From: Russula earlei
Taxonomy: Eukaryota; Basidiomycota; Agaricomycetes; Russulales; Russulaceae
Assembly: GCA_025769875.1 (NCBI GenBank)
Contig: JAGFNK010000154.1
Location: 44,026 to 108,025 of the forward strand
Direction of reading: 5' to 3'
Length of the DNA stretch: 64,000 nt
Both the position numbers and the translations under genes were made by a program. Shown one piece after another: positions 24,334-35,274 of this stretch (positions are counted from its first letter, which is position 1; the number at the start of each line of letters is the position of its first letter). The notes beneath the pieces were generated by a model. That model did not search any database. It was not told the origin of the DNA and saw only the letters and a program-made list of their open reading frames with translations.

Positions 24334-26600
24334 TCAAAACCGAACGCTCTTCACGACCTTCGAGATGCCTGATCTCTCTCCGCCGTACGACGTCGAATCG
24401 CCTGCGCCTGGACGTGAACACAGGTTTCTGCGAGGCGATGACTTTGTTCGCCTTGGCGAATTTCTGACGCTTCTTCACCCGTGGGTTGCGCACACTCTTT
24501 GACCTTCGAGGTGTAAGCCCGCGATTCTTCAGGATCGCACGTGTGAGTGAGCGCGGCCCTTCCGCATCATCTTCGTTACCTTCATCCCTGCGTGCGCATT
24601 TTCAAGTCAGAACGTGGCCATGGAGAAGAGGTTAATCAGATCGCCGAGTCGGACGCCGCACCTGCTCGCTGCCTTGGCAGCCTCGTACGCCAGCTTCTTG
24701 CTTTCCTTCTGCTCTCGCTTTTGCCTCTGAACGAGCGAGTAGTACCCGTCTGCACTCTCCTCCGCGCTCTCGTTGTCCTCGGCCGAACCTGCTCCGCCGC
24801 GTGCCAGTCCCGAAGATTGTGGTTCGATATCATCGAGGTCATCACCGCCCTGGCCACGCTTTCCGGATAGCGCCTCGCGCTGTACACGTGCCCCTTTCTC
24901 CTTTCGGCGATCGCGGTAGGGCACGTCGTCATCACCGCCGAGAGCAAACCGGGCGCCTTGCCTCCGTGCGGTAGCACTCTCGATCTTGGATGTGTGGAAA
25001 CGCAGCGTGCGTTTGCGCGCTTTCTTGTCAGCAGCATCGGCGGTACCTAGCACCACAGCATCACCAAAGGCATCGTCCTCTCCAGCGATTCGTGCTGTTG
25101 AGACGGAGCGACGGTTAGAAGGAACAAATGTTGGCTCTTCGAGGTCGAAGACTGGGACAGGTTTTTTGGCAGTTGATGTTTTACGCATCTTTTTTGGGCG
25201 CTCCTTATTGGGCTGCGACCGGGCGGCTGGTTTAGCCATCCTTGTGGTCTTGGCAGACGCTGCCGCCTCTTCCGCTTCACGCAGTAGTTCCCCCAGATCA
25301 TGTAATGCTGCAAACCGAGAGCCTTTACGATGTTGCTTGAATAAGGTCGACACTTCCTCCATCACTCGTTCTTCATCAGGTGAGGTATCCTCTTCCTCGG
25401 TGTCGATGATCTCGGAGTCACTCTCGGAGAGATGAAGGTCCAACTCCTCTAATGTGATGAGCGCCTGTTTGAGCTGTAGGAGACGCGCGAAAATTGGGTG
25501 AGAGCGGAGGACTTCAGGCCGTTGGGAGAAATTTTCGCTTGCTCGGAGGTAGAGATAGAACGCAAGCGTCGTGGCGTACGTAAGAAGAGCCTCTATGTCG
25601 TAGATGAGTATTCCCACTCATGTGGAAGAATTGGGAAGGTCATACGGTTGTGTAGATGAGCCATCCCCAAAACTTGGGAATCCGGTTCGGTAGAGGAAAG
25701 CCTGTATGTCATAGGTCAAATGGCGTAGACGAGGATAAAGTCCATAATGCACTCTTTGATTTTCTCTTGTGTATGGACTACCTTGGTGGCAATATCTTCC
25801 CAGTCGTAGGCTAAAGCGAGTGCTTCCGGATTGGTCTTTTCTAGATGTCTGAGCGCAGCTTTTTTGTCAAGAGACGTGAGCTGGATCGCAATAGCCATCA
25901 CAGGCTCAAGGAGTAGACTGGGGACATTTCAGACAACACGACGAGTAGAAGAAGGGAGACACGCACTCCTCTGTCTCCTGGGTAGTGCCCTCTTCGATAA
26001 TATCTGCCAGACCGAAATCGTCATCTAGCAGAGCATCACGGGCCTTAGCTTGAATACGCTTTGCTTCCTCTTCCTCCAACTCGTTTGCTTCTTCATCTTC
26101 GGAATCGATCTCCGCCGCATTTGAAGAGTAGTAAGCCGACTTTTTACGGCCCCAGCTTTCTTCCTCCTCGCTTTCTTCCTCTTCCTCATCGATCGTTTCA
26201 TGGAGCGGCTTGGTCTTCGCTTTACTTTCCTTACTTGCGCGCACCGTGGGTCGCGGTTGGTTTTCGCCATAATCTTCTTCGTCACGTACGTCCTCATCTT
26301 CATCACTCTCCGACGAGGGGATGCCTTTCAACGCGAAGACTTCGTCCTCATCCCCCTCGTCATCGGCTCCAGCTTCCTCGCCTTCCAGAAGAATACGATC
26401 TCTGGATGCGTGGACTAAGTAGTCTTGATTGAATATTCTCTGGCAGATCATCCGGACAGGTAAGAGATCGCACACCGGTCCTCCTCATCCATGGGTATGT
26501 CGGCTAGCGTATTCCAGCGCTTTATCCTCGCATCTTGCTTATCAAGCGGGCGCGGACCAGGCCTCAAAATTTTCGAGTTTGAGCTTCTTCTCCTAGCCAT
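24334..26600 (-). CDS. utp3: U3 snoRNP / SSU processome component UTP3 (SAS10), with a frame break near its C-terminus
   Basis: Nucleolar protein needed for 18S pre-rRNA processing. The N-terminus MARRRSSNSKILRPGPRPLD starts at 26600. Next come long acidic stretches (EEEEESEEEESWGRKKSAYY, then SSNAAEIDSEDEEANELEEE), the Sas10/Utp3 helical domain (EALLTYATTLAFYLYLRASE, SHPIFARLLQLKQAL, TLEELD), and the C-terminal Sas10 domain (GPRSLTRAILKNRGLTPRR, RNPRVKKRQKFAKANK, SQKPVF). Exon ends at 24662 and 24587 flank a 74-nt intron with good signals. After KPVF the family's terminal motif YGGERSGISKVVKSVRF and its stop (24334-24336) are present but in the next frame. Only about 26 bases separate the two, too few for an intron, so a one-base indel is implied. 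The intron structure around 25620-25760 is unresolved. Identity of the gene is certain; the exact model is not. Confidence 0.88.
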
Positions 26601-27926
26601 TGTAAGAAAAAGAGACGTGTGAGCAAAACGTTCCAGCATAAAAAACCACTCCATACGGCCATTGCACGTGACCAAATTAAGTAATTGTGGAAATGAGCAA
26701 GCCATCTTGACACCGCGTGGACGGGTCATTTGGTTGGGAACTATCTATGATATAAAAAATTACCAGGAACTTTACTACGACTCACTAGAAGTCGCTAGAC
26801 AGCAGGAGGCCGCCTCCGAACCCTTCTCCAACTCTTCAACCACCTAGGAGTTTGAGCAAAGCTTAGGTTCGGACACAGGAGCCTGCGCGCAGGTATGGGA
26901 ACTGGGAAAGAGGATAGCGACACAAACGCTGGGGCTTGGCATCCCACCCACGCACCCGACAAGTCTCACCCTAACGTTGCCTACCACGTTACGCCTAACA
27001 GACAGCAGACGTAGTTATCGTTATCATGTGACCCCTCGTTGTAGGGTAATTTATAAATTCACGAAAAAAAAAAATAGAAGTTACTACACCTCGTTTCTAG
27101 CTATCTCTAGCACAGGCCATTTCAATACTATTTGGGTAGTCTTTCTGATGTATGGTCAATTGCCGGATATTGAGTCACAAAGCTGGCGAATAGGAGGGAA
27201 CCGAGGGATTCCTTATTGCTTTATTCATATTTGAAATACAGATCTGGTTGAACACCGAAACGAAAACGGTCCATTTCGCTGCCCGCGGCCCCGCGGACTC
27301 CTTACCTCTTTCCATCATTAGTGTTGGGTAGGTGCGTCATCCCCTGTTTCGCCATCCTATTCTATTGGCCAATTTCAGGCTTATGCATAAGAGCTTTGCA
27401 CATACACTCACAATGGACGGAGGTCACCCCCTGTATTCTCGCTTGTCGGTTGACGTCTTGTGGCATTTTGACCACCCTTCGCAGGGACGCTTGCGGGCCC
27501 TCAGGTAAGATGGTTTCCAGACAGCTATACCTCCCTTCACACACCGGCTCCAACAGGTTCTGAACGTACGATGTGGTTGTCGGAGCCAGGATTCTGCGGT
27601 CTGTCTATGCCCCTGTATCGCTGCCTGCGCCATCGTCTGGACAACCCAGTTATCTGGACCTTGCGCTTCCCAGCCTTGAGGCATTTGTGGAACCATCCCA
27701 TCCTTTGTGACTCTAAAATCTCGTCAATTAGGTCCAAACTCACGAACAATTAGCAGGAGGTCAGCTCATCTCATTGGCATTGTTTATTTGGCTTTCATTG
27801 TCGTGCACGCCCAACCTCATATCAGGTCATGTCACGTGCATCATCAAAATGGCGTGCAGGTCCGAGTCCGAGTCCTAATATCCTGCAGCACACACATCCC
27901 TCTGCTCATACCTTTGTCTTCATGCT
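26601..27926. other. 1.3 kb between divergent UTP3 and the C2H2 gene
   Basis: A moderately AT-rich stretch around 26990-27240 stands out from the GC-rich surroundings. Minus-strand frames at 27424-27749 have no recognisable family. Nothing supportable was found; the region presumably holds both promoters. Confidence 0.4.
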
Positions 27927-28537
27927 ATGGATCATAGCAATCTATTACATGAATTTCCACTTCACGCGGTCAGCAGCGAAAGCCAGTGGTCGCTCGCTGA
28001 CTTGAATCTTAATAGTTGGACGCAGGTACGCCTTCCAAGGTACTCTCATAACCTATGTCAACATCAACGTAGATTTCGTTGGCGCAAGAATATACAACCT
28101 TGGTTTACGCTCCTTCGCAACCAATTACATCATCCCAGAATTCAGTCACGCAAACCGCATCTACGCCTCCCCAGCCGTGGGCGTGTCCTAACTGTAATAG
28201 ACGCTTCCAACGCAGGCAGGAGAGAGATCGACACCTCCTGATTCATCTCCCATACTCAATTTACTGCCCGTCTCTGCATTGTGCATGGAGGGGTGATCGC
28301 ACGTACGGCCTTGCAAGACATTGGAGGAACATACACGCCAACTACGGTCCAGTTCCTCAGTGGCAGCAAAGTCAAATATATGACCCGGCGAGACTTGTGA
28401 GGTTGATCCTTTGTGGTGCCTTGACCGTCGAAGATGCGGCATCAATTGCATTGTCAATTGTCGCACTTAGGGCAATGGAGTTGAACAAGGTGGAACTATG
28501 GCAGAATGGGTGGGGTCGTAGGAGGTTTGGGCAGTAA
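27927..28537 (+). CDS. Small two-finger C2H2 zinc-finger protein
   Basis: Exons 27927-28025 and 28073-28537 (47-nt intron, phase 0) give 187 residues. Two zinc fingers lie in the middle: finger 1 CPNCNRRFQRRQERDRHLLI-H (C-X2-C-X12-H-X4-H), and finger 2 CPSLHCAWRGDR...H-WRNIH, an irregular C-X4-C type. The segment after the fingers (DPARLVRLILCGALTVEDAA, then LSIVALRAMELNK) looks helical. No signal peptide. Such short C2H2 proteins with an aromatic first half (SQWSLADLNLNSW) are common putative transcription regulators in agaricomycetes, often lineage-specific. Nucleic-acid binding is inferred from the fingers only. The intron choice keeps the frame and uses GTACGC and GTAG signals. Confidence 0.78.
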
Positions 28538-28764
28538 GTCCTCTGATTTGGCGAGTGTCCCTCCCTTCCCTACATGTTCTCTATCTCTCTGATGAAGATT
28601 GGGTGTGTATTTTGTTCACGTTTCATGGTGAGGACTGGAGCGCTTGTTACTGTTGCACATTCTTAGTTGTGGTATTATAAAACGAAGTCCGCAAGTAGGT
28701 TTTTTTTCTGAAGTGTTCGTAGTTTTGGGCGAATATTACATAATCGATGTACTTTTTTTTTTCG

Positions 28765-29855
28765 TCACCACTTGGGTTTTCGGGCAGCGTTGCGCGCTCC
28801 AAGTGTCCCCCGACCTTTGGCAGCACGGGAGGATTGAAGCTCGTTAAATTTACGCTTGGAATAGTGGCGTGCCTCCGCATCATCAACCAACTCGTCCACA
28901 ATTGTGCGTTTGCGAGCCGAGCGTGGTAGATTGTCCCCACTCGGTCCGCCAAACGGTGTGCTTGTTGGAACAATTGTGCCAATCTGTCGAACCAGTATCA
29001 ACTAGGGACAGACCGGCGATGCAAGGGTGGAAGCGCACAGCAAAGTGTTTGGGGAGACCCTTGATGCCACGCCCTTCGCCTGGGTCCTTGCGATAGAAGC
29101 GCTTTGGGTCGAGTTGGTTGCGCAGGCGCAGCGCCTCGTACTCTTTGTACGCACGAGGGAGATCTGCCTCTGTAGGAGCAGGGAGGTCGAACCATTTTGG
29201 ACCAGCGGTCCTTTCTTTTAGCTTAAAAGTGCGAAGATGAGCCCCTACATAGCATGGACAGACGAGCCGGAGCATACCGCTTTCTTTTCCTTCTTTGTCA
29301 GCGGCTTCCCCGTATTTGTGAGCTCTGGAGGTGGCATTGGTGGTGCAGGTGCTGAAAGCGACGAGGACGCCTCTACAGCACGTTCGGCATCCAGGTCCCG
29401 AATAGCCAACGGGGCGTCATGAAGCGTTTCCCCGAGTGTGATGTAGGGTGGTGGTAAAGAGCCAGGGTCCAGTGGCGGGAGACTCCTTACACGGGATGAG
29501 GGCGAGACCAAAGGGCAAAGAAGATAAGGCGTACTTAAGCTCTGACTCTGGATCGTGAAATCCAATAATATCTTCCCCCAGGGCGTCCACATTCCTAGCG
29601 AGTGTACTTTGTGCAGCCTTTGCGGCGATGCTTCTTCGCGCTTTTTCAAGGAGCGAATTAAGGTACTCTTGTGATACTTCGTCCTTCTCATCTTCTGAGC
29701 TACCTGCGTTATCGGATTCTGATTCAGAGGACGAGCTTGATGTGGAGGAGGAACTAGAAGTCGAGGGACGATGTCGGAGAAGGGGTGGAAAAGTCTGTGC
29801 GTCCTACTGAGTTTGTAGGAGGCGTCATCATGAACGGTTTAAGTGAGAGTGACAT
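28765..29855 (-). CDS. fcf2: rRNA-processing protein FCF2, with a frame break in the N-terminal serine tract
   Basis: Nucleolar SSU-processome factor acting in early cleavage of 35S pre-rRNA (human homologue DNTTIP2/TdIF2). The C-terminal Fcf2 domain is complete: KKEKKA, then KLKERTAGPKWFDLPAP, RNQLDPKRFYRKD, GLPKHFAIGTIVP, then DDAEARHYSKRKFNELQ and a Lys/Arg-rich end. Exons join with short introns (for example ...KHFA ending at a GTGCGC donor and resuming at IGTIVP). The N-terminal half is Ser/Glu-rich (SSSESESDNAGSSEDEKDEV), followed by SQEYLNSLLEKARRSIAAKA. The ATG at 29855 opens MSLSLKPFMMTPPTNSV, but that frame hits TAG inside the Ser tract while the conserved part continues one base out of register; a one-base indel in a CCC run would explain it. 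Head-to-head with COQ5, 78 bp apart. Confidence 0.87.
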
Positions 29856-29933
29856 CCGGCCCGAGTTGACCGCTGGTTGGACAACGCACGCATCATCACC
29901 TTTCTGCTGTCCCTCAACTGGCTCTCACAGAGA
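29856..29933. promoter_or_regulatory. 78-bp shared promoter between FCF2 and COQ5
   Basis: The two start codons are only 78 bases apart on opposite strands, so both 5' leaders and the core promoters must fit here or overlap coding DNA. No TATA box is visible. Confidence 0.5.
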
Positions 29934-30986
29934 ATGCGAGCTATTTCCCGAAAGCTGCCATCAGCGTTCGCGCGGTCACGAGTCGCATGTCCTCCCGCTC
30001 GCGTTCGCGTTCGCGGCGTGCACACAAGCAGCGACCGATCGCCGTCATTGCCGCCAAACGCGACGCCCTCAAGCACCACGCACTTTGGCTTCCGCACGGT
30101 CCCTGAGGAATCAAAAGAGGCGCTCGTGCGCGGCGTGTTCGACTCGGTCGCATCAAGCTACGATCTCATGAACGACGCCATGTCCTTCGGCGTGCACCGC
30201 CTCTGGAAGGACTCGTTCGTCTCTCTCCTCCGGCCGGGCTCAAGTGGGCCCATGCGCTGCATCGACGTCGCGGGCGGGACGGGGGACATAGCTTTCCGCA
30301 TCCTCGACCACGCGCGCGAAACGCACGGGGACCGGGAGACGCGCGTGGACGTAGTCGATATTAACGGGGAGATGCTGAAGGAGGGCCACGAGCGCTTCAA
30401 AAAGACCATGTACCACAATAGTGCGCTTGTGTTCCCCCTGTTCTGTTGCGGACGGCTGAGGATGGCCCATGCAGCGCCGCAGGTCGCATTCATCGAAGCA
30501 AACGCTCAGGCGTTGCCTCCGGAGACGTTCCCCGACAACACCTACGATATTTACACCATTGCCTTCGGGATCCGGAACGTAACCTCGATCGTGGATGTCC
30601 TCCGTGAAGCGCACCGGGTGCTCAAACCCGGAGGTACCTTTGCCTGCCTCGAGTTCAACAAAGTAACAAATCCCTTAATTGCGCAGTGCGTTCTCTCTCT
30701 CTCTCCTCTCTTATTCCTCTCGCACCCTCTTGATCGACAGTGATACAGGCTTTACGACCAGTACTCCTTCTCTGTGATCCCATTATTGGGCACGATCCTT
30801 GCGGGTGACCATGCCTCGTACCAATACCTCGTGGAGTCCATTCGACGGTTCCCAAGCCAGGGTGACTTTGCTCGGATGATTTCTAACGCGGGATTCGCGG
30901 TGGGTGGAGACATTGAAGGTGATGGCTGCGCGTGGCGAGATCTATGGGGTGGCATTGCTTGCATACACACTGGAGTGAAGCTCTAG
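29934..30986 (+). CDS. coq5: COQ5, 2-methoxy-6-polyprenyl-1,4-benzoquinol methylase
   Basis: Mitochondrial matrix C-methyltransferase of ubiquinone biosynthesis, using S-adenosylmethionine; part of the CoQ synthome. Exons 29934-30420, 30475-30685 and 30749-30986 give 311 residues. An Arg/Ser-rich presequence (MRAISRKLPSAFARSRVACP) is followed by HFGFRTVPEESK, the UbiE signature RGVFDSVASSYDLMNDAMSF-GVHRLWKD, SAM motif I DVAGGTGDIAFRIL, motif II VDVVDINGEML, the IAFGIRNVTSIVDVLREAHR segment, VLKPGG, then YDQYSFSVIPLLG and the C-terminus LWGGIACIHTGVKL. The first junction (YHN|TPQVAF) and second (NPLIAQ|LYDQY) both restore family sequence exactly. The intron before exon 3 includes a (CT)n tract. 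No residue known to bind SAM appears lost. Confidence 0.95.
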
Positions 30987-31820
30987 ATGAGCCTACGTAT
31001 GTGATGTCCTCTTTGTGCCCCCTGGACTGTCGACTGGACTGGACTCTCGGAATCAACATGCCGTCATTGGAATAAGCAACTGACATCAAAGGATGACATG
31101 CTGATAAGGCATGTACAAGTGTGACCGAGCACATTGAATTCATTAAAAATATTTCTGAAGGCTATGAGTGAGAGGTCAGGTCAGTCTGATGTCAAGTCCT
31201 GGTGGTGCTGGACGCACATTGTCATCTGAGCCCAATGGGTGTTGCTGAATGCAGCCTGTCTGAAATGATGGCTGAGAAAGAGTAGATAGGCAAACGAAAC
31301 ACGGAACACGAAGTTCGAAGGATTTGCGTCCGAAATGAATCACCGGTCCTGTGGTAATGGCCACCCCATTTGGCCTTCCGGTGATCCTCCCAAATTGCCG
31401 ACTCAGCAGCAATCACTGCCGGTGTAAGAACTTTTGTTTTGAGGCAACACTGGACGTAGTTCTCGCTGCCCAAATCGACAACACAGACATTAATACTCTA
31501 GAAAGTTCAGAAAGTCCCCTGTGGCCAACTTGTCAGGGTGGCCAACTACCTGACCTCGTACGGTATGATGTATTATATGGCATGGAAAGAAATGAAGTGC
31601 GACTGAGAAAGCTAAACAAGGAAGTCATGGTGACGACTCCGCGCTCGCTAAGGCTCAGGCATCACGGAGCACCAACTCCAATGAAACGTTTCTTAAAACA
31701 AATGCGCGGTACTCGGGATGTCCAAAACAAGATGTATTGATATGCTACAACACTATACGGAAGAATGGACACGAAACCGGGCGACAAGACTGCTTGAAAC
31801 GGGCGGGGACTGGATACCGT
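30987..31820. other. Convergent 3' flanks of COQ5 and CUL1
   Basis: 0.83 kb with no recognisable gene; a palindromic CTGGACTGTCGACTGGACTGG-like stretch near 31021 is the only notable feature. Confidence 0.4.
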
Positions 31821-34565
31821 CTATGCGACGTAAGCGAACGTATCCCGCGTGCCGTCGACCCGTTCAATGTACTCTTTCTCTAGGAGTGTATCGATCGCCT
31901 GGATTCAACACGCTGTTAGTATTCTGTGCTTGCAGCGGCGAAGGGAGATCGTAACAGACCTTCTTGATATCGGGGATCTTGGGTGTGAAGCGTTGAGAGA
32001 TCTGTGAGATAACTTCCTGAATGAGAGGTTGATTTTTCATCGTCTTCCGCGCTTTCATGATGCTGAGTAGTGCATGAAAATATCATAAGAACAGTTGATT
32101 CTAGAGGACACGGAAACACCCACCGGACAATAGTCGCTTGAATAACATATTTGCGATCTTCGTCGACCGTCTTCAGGACATCACTTGACTCGGCCTTAAC
32201 CTCAGCCTTGATCGGTTGATTCAGATTCACGCGGATCTTCTTTGATTTGAAATCTGAAAACATTTGTTGAATATAGATAACACCCGCGTAAGCGACCCGG
32301 AGAGTAGGACGTACGTGGATTAAGGTCATACTGGTCAGTCTCATCATTGATGAGAATGCGGGACTTCACAAGCGGTTGGAGCACCTGCGTTAGAAGGTCC
32401 TTCCCGACGTTGGTCGCAGTGGCAAGTTCATCAAGTGAGAGCGTATCATTGTTATTGTACTGCAACAGCACCGCCATCTGGTATGCGCTCGTCATCAGGA
32501 TGTACTTTTGGTTAAGATATGTGGTCCGCAGCTCGTTCTTGGAGTAGTTCCAAAGCCACGTGAGCTTCCGACCTGAATGCTTCGTCTGGTAGTATTTCTG
32601 GAAGCGGTCATAGGTTAACTGGATATCGGTGGGGACGATGAAGCCGTCCTTTGGGGGATTCAGTGGCCAAAAGTTTGTACCGAGAACCATAACGCTGAAG
32701 TTGATGTCCATGTCATTGTGGTTCTGCTCCATACGCTCCTTGAAGGAGTCCGTCAGATCCTTGCTGAGACTCATGTCTACAACAATCGGTGAGGAATAGC
32801 TTTGCAACTAGAGGTGGAAGGAAGGAGCTTACCAGTAAACATGCGCTGGAGCTTGTTTGTATATTCGAAACCGCAAGCTTCTTTCAGCTTGGAGATCATG
32901 CTGGCCTCTGCCTCATCCGATGCCGATACGCCGTGAATGAGACGTTTGGAAAGCTTTGTCGAGTAGAATGTTTGGAAAATGTCCTTCTCCTCGAGGTACT
33001 TGAATATGACCATCTACAAAGAGCGCTTTGATATGGGTATCATGAAGAAACACCAGTATTCTGCTCACCACTCGATTCAGCGCGCCCTCAAGATCACCTT
33101 CCTCGGACACCTTGTTGTTCTTACGTAGTAATGCGTCCGCGTGCTTTGCAAGTAACTCAGGGGATCTGCTCGATGAAACGCCCGTCGCCGCGTTACGATT
33201 GACAAACTCTCGACATGCCCTGTCTAGACTTGCGACGAAGCCAGCTTCACCCTTGAAACTGCGGTTGACTGTTTCGGAAGACTTGGTGTGGACCTCAAGC
33301 AGAGCGTCAACGTATGCCTTCGGTTCAAGCGTTTCTATCGCAGCGGGGTCTGTTCCTACTAGCTTGGAGACAGCAGCCAGCCCGGTCCTCTTCACGTGTT
33401 CCTCGAATTTCCTCCGTAGAGGCTCCAGACCTTCTTGGATGCGAGAGAGTAAGGAATACATACGCTGGAGGTCCTCATCTTTGTCGTAATCCAGCAGACT
33501 CTGGAAGTTCTCCCACATGAGTTCTGCATGCGCACGGACAAGGACGTGTTCGCATTTGGTGATCAGCAACTTGCGCGTAGTCATGTGCAGATACCGCTCT
33601 ACGCGGTCTTCTTCCTCCTTCAAGCGCTCTTCAGCCTTCTTGAGATAATCGGACACAGAATTCTCGGCGACAAACGATTCTGATTCGTGTTTATAGTATG
33701 CCTCAGTGGCCTGGAGGAATGGTATTTCGAAGTGTTCCTTGTAATTGTCGAGCGAAGCCTTGTTCAAGTCGCTTTCGTCGATGCCGAGGGAGACGAAAGA
33801 GTCCACGACTTTCTTGACCAGGCCCTGATCAATCGTCTCGCCGTTTCGCTGGCGCTCGATAAGGCGTAAGATCGCGCCGGCAAGCTTTGCTTGCTTTCCT
33901 TGGATATGTAAGAAGAAATTAGCGCGCCATTGGACAAGGGCAAGCTATAAGATCCACGTGTAAACCAGGCCCCCAGGTTGATGGGACTGGGTCACGCACT
34001 GTGTATATGGGGTAGACGCCTTTTCTGCCTTCATCACGTTCTCGCTTGACCCAGTGCCGGTTCAGATAGGCAAATAAACGGTTGATATAATTTGCGCCTG
34101 TTGTGTATCTGTCCCACTCGGCAGCATAATACTTGAGGAGAAGCTCGTTTTGTAGGGTATCTGAATACTAGAAAACGGGTCAATGGCGGTCCTATCTTCA
34201 CGAATCCGACGACTTACATCTCTCAAATGTCGTAGATGCTGTACGAAGTAGCGAACGAGACTATTGTACAAATCGGAGCCCATCAGATTAGCACCAGCTA
34301 GAGGGGTATGTCAGCATTACGCGGCTGAGAAATGAAAAAGATTTAGACATCGCCCAGCCACAGACTGCTCGGAAGAGGTAGTGCTGTGCATTTTTGATGA
34401 CGTGCAGTAATTGTAAGAAACAGTGTACAAGTTCATGTACTTGGTGTAGGAAACGCCAGTATGGAGCTTTGTCATAATGTGGTCGACGCCTTCCTCGAGG
34501 AACGTCCAAGTGGTGGCAAGGTCCGCCGTTGCTTGCGGCATGGGATAATGGATTACAGTAGCCAT
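31821..34565 (-). CDS. cul1: Cullin-1 (Cdc53), SCF ubiquitin ligase scaffold
   Basis: Scaffold of SKP1-cullin-F-box E3 ligases: the N-terminal cullin repeats bind Skp1/F-box modules and the C-terminal domain binds Rbx1 and the E2. Multi-exon, with the N-terminus [20 protein letters not shown] followed by [19 protein letters not shown]. Later exons give [20 protein letters not shown], the long repeat region ([37 protein letters not shown]), and the cullin homology domain ([57 protein letters not shown]). The neddylation site is intact in IQATIVRIMKARK, and the winged-helix end is [24 protein letters not shown] before TAG at 31821. YIER and the C-terminal YVA are typical of CUL1 rather than CUL3/4. 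The last intron (between DIKK and AIDTLL) and the first (GR|SGANLMG) were fixed by phase. Confidence 0.93.
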
Positions 34566-35274
34566 GAGAGAGGAGTGATTAGGAGAAGAGAGAGGAGGGG
34601 GGTGGTGACGGTCGCAGTAAGAGACGGACCCCGAGCGCGATGATTGGCCGACAGCGTTGGGCGTGGGCGTCTAATCACACCGCGGGGGGGGGGAGGGGAC
34701 AATCCCCTCCCCTCCCTTTCTTCTCTCCACAGACAACAGAGTTCTCTGTGGTGGCAACACAACGATACTCAATCCACGTTTCCAGCGCAAAAAGTTGTCA
34801 CGTCTGCCAATGGACAGTCTAAGACACCATCCACCTCGTCATAGCCGGGGCTTACATCTAGCGAGCGAATACATTGTCGCAGCAGGCAGCCCTTGCCCTT
34901 TTCTTCGGTAAGCACCACTGGCGTCCCAGGTCTCAGTGCCAGCAAGTTCCCCCTCTGCCAAGAGTCTGACACCAATCGGACGATACTCTCGTTATCGCAC
35001 CTTGATCGTATTCACTCCCACGACGACTGATTGTCGATCAGTAGGTCTCCTCGGAAATGCCACCTTGGCGATTATTCCATGGGTTGGTATCCGACTCTGG
35101 CCCCAACTCTATCATTATGGGACTGTGACTATGTTGCGCGACTTGGCATGGCCATAAGATGGACAATATAGAATATTACACGCTGTCCGTTTGATCATAT
35201 CGTTTTGATGGCGCCAATGTCGTCAGGCTGTGTGTTGAAAGGATTCCCACGGTCGCCCTGTGTGGGTGGCCACA
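34566..35274. promoter_or_regulatory. Divergent intergenic region CUL1 / RTT109
   Basis: 709 bp between the two start codons, with a G-rich/C-rich stretch at 34683-34725 (CGGGGGGGGGGAGGGG then CCCCTCCCCTCCC). No gene inside. Presumed to hold both promoters. Confidence 0.45.

Noticed and set aside
29780..29840. A 54-nt GTAGGA...TTCTAG intron to explain the FCF2 frame break
   Set aside because: Length fits but the phase is wrong: it leads to a stop within ten codons.
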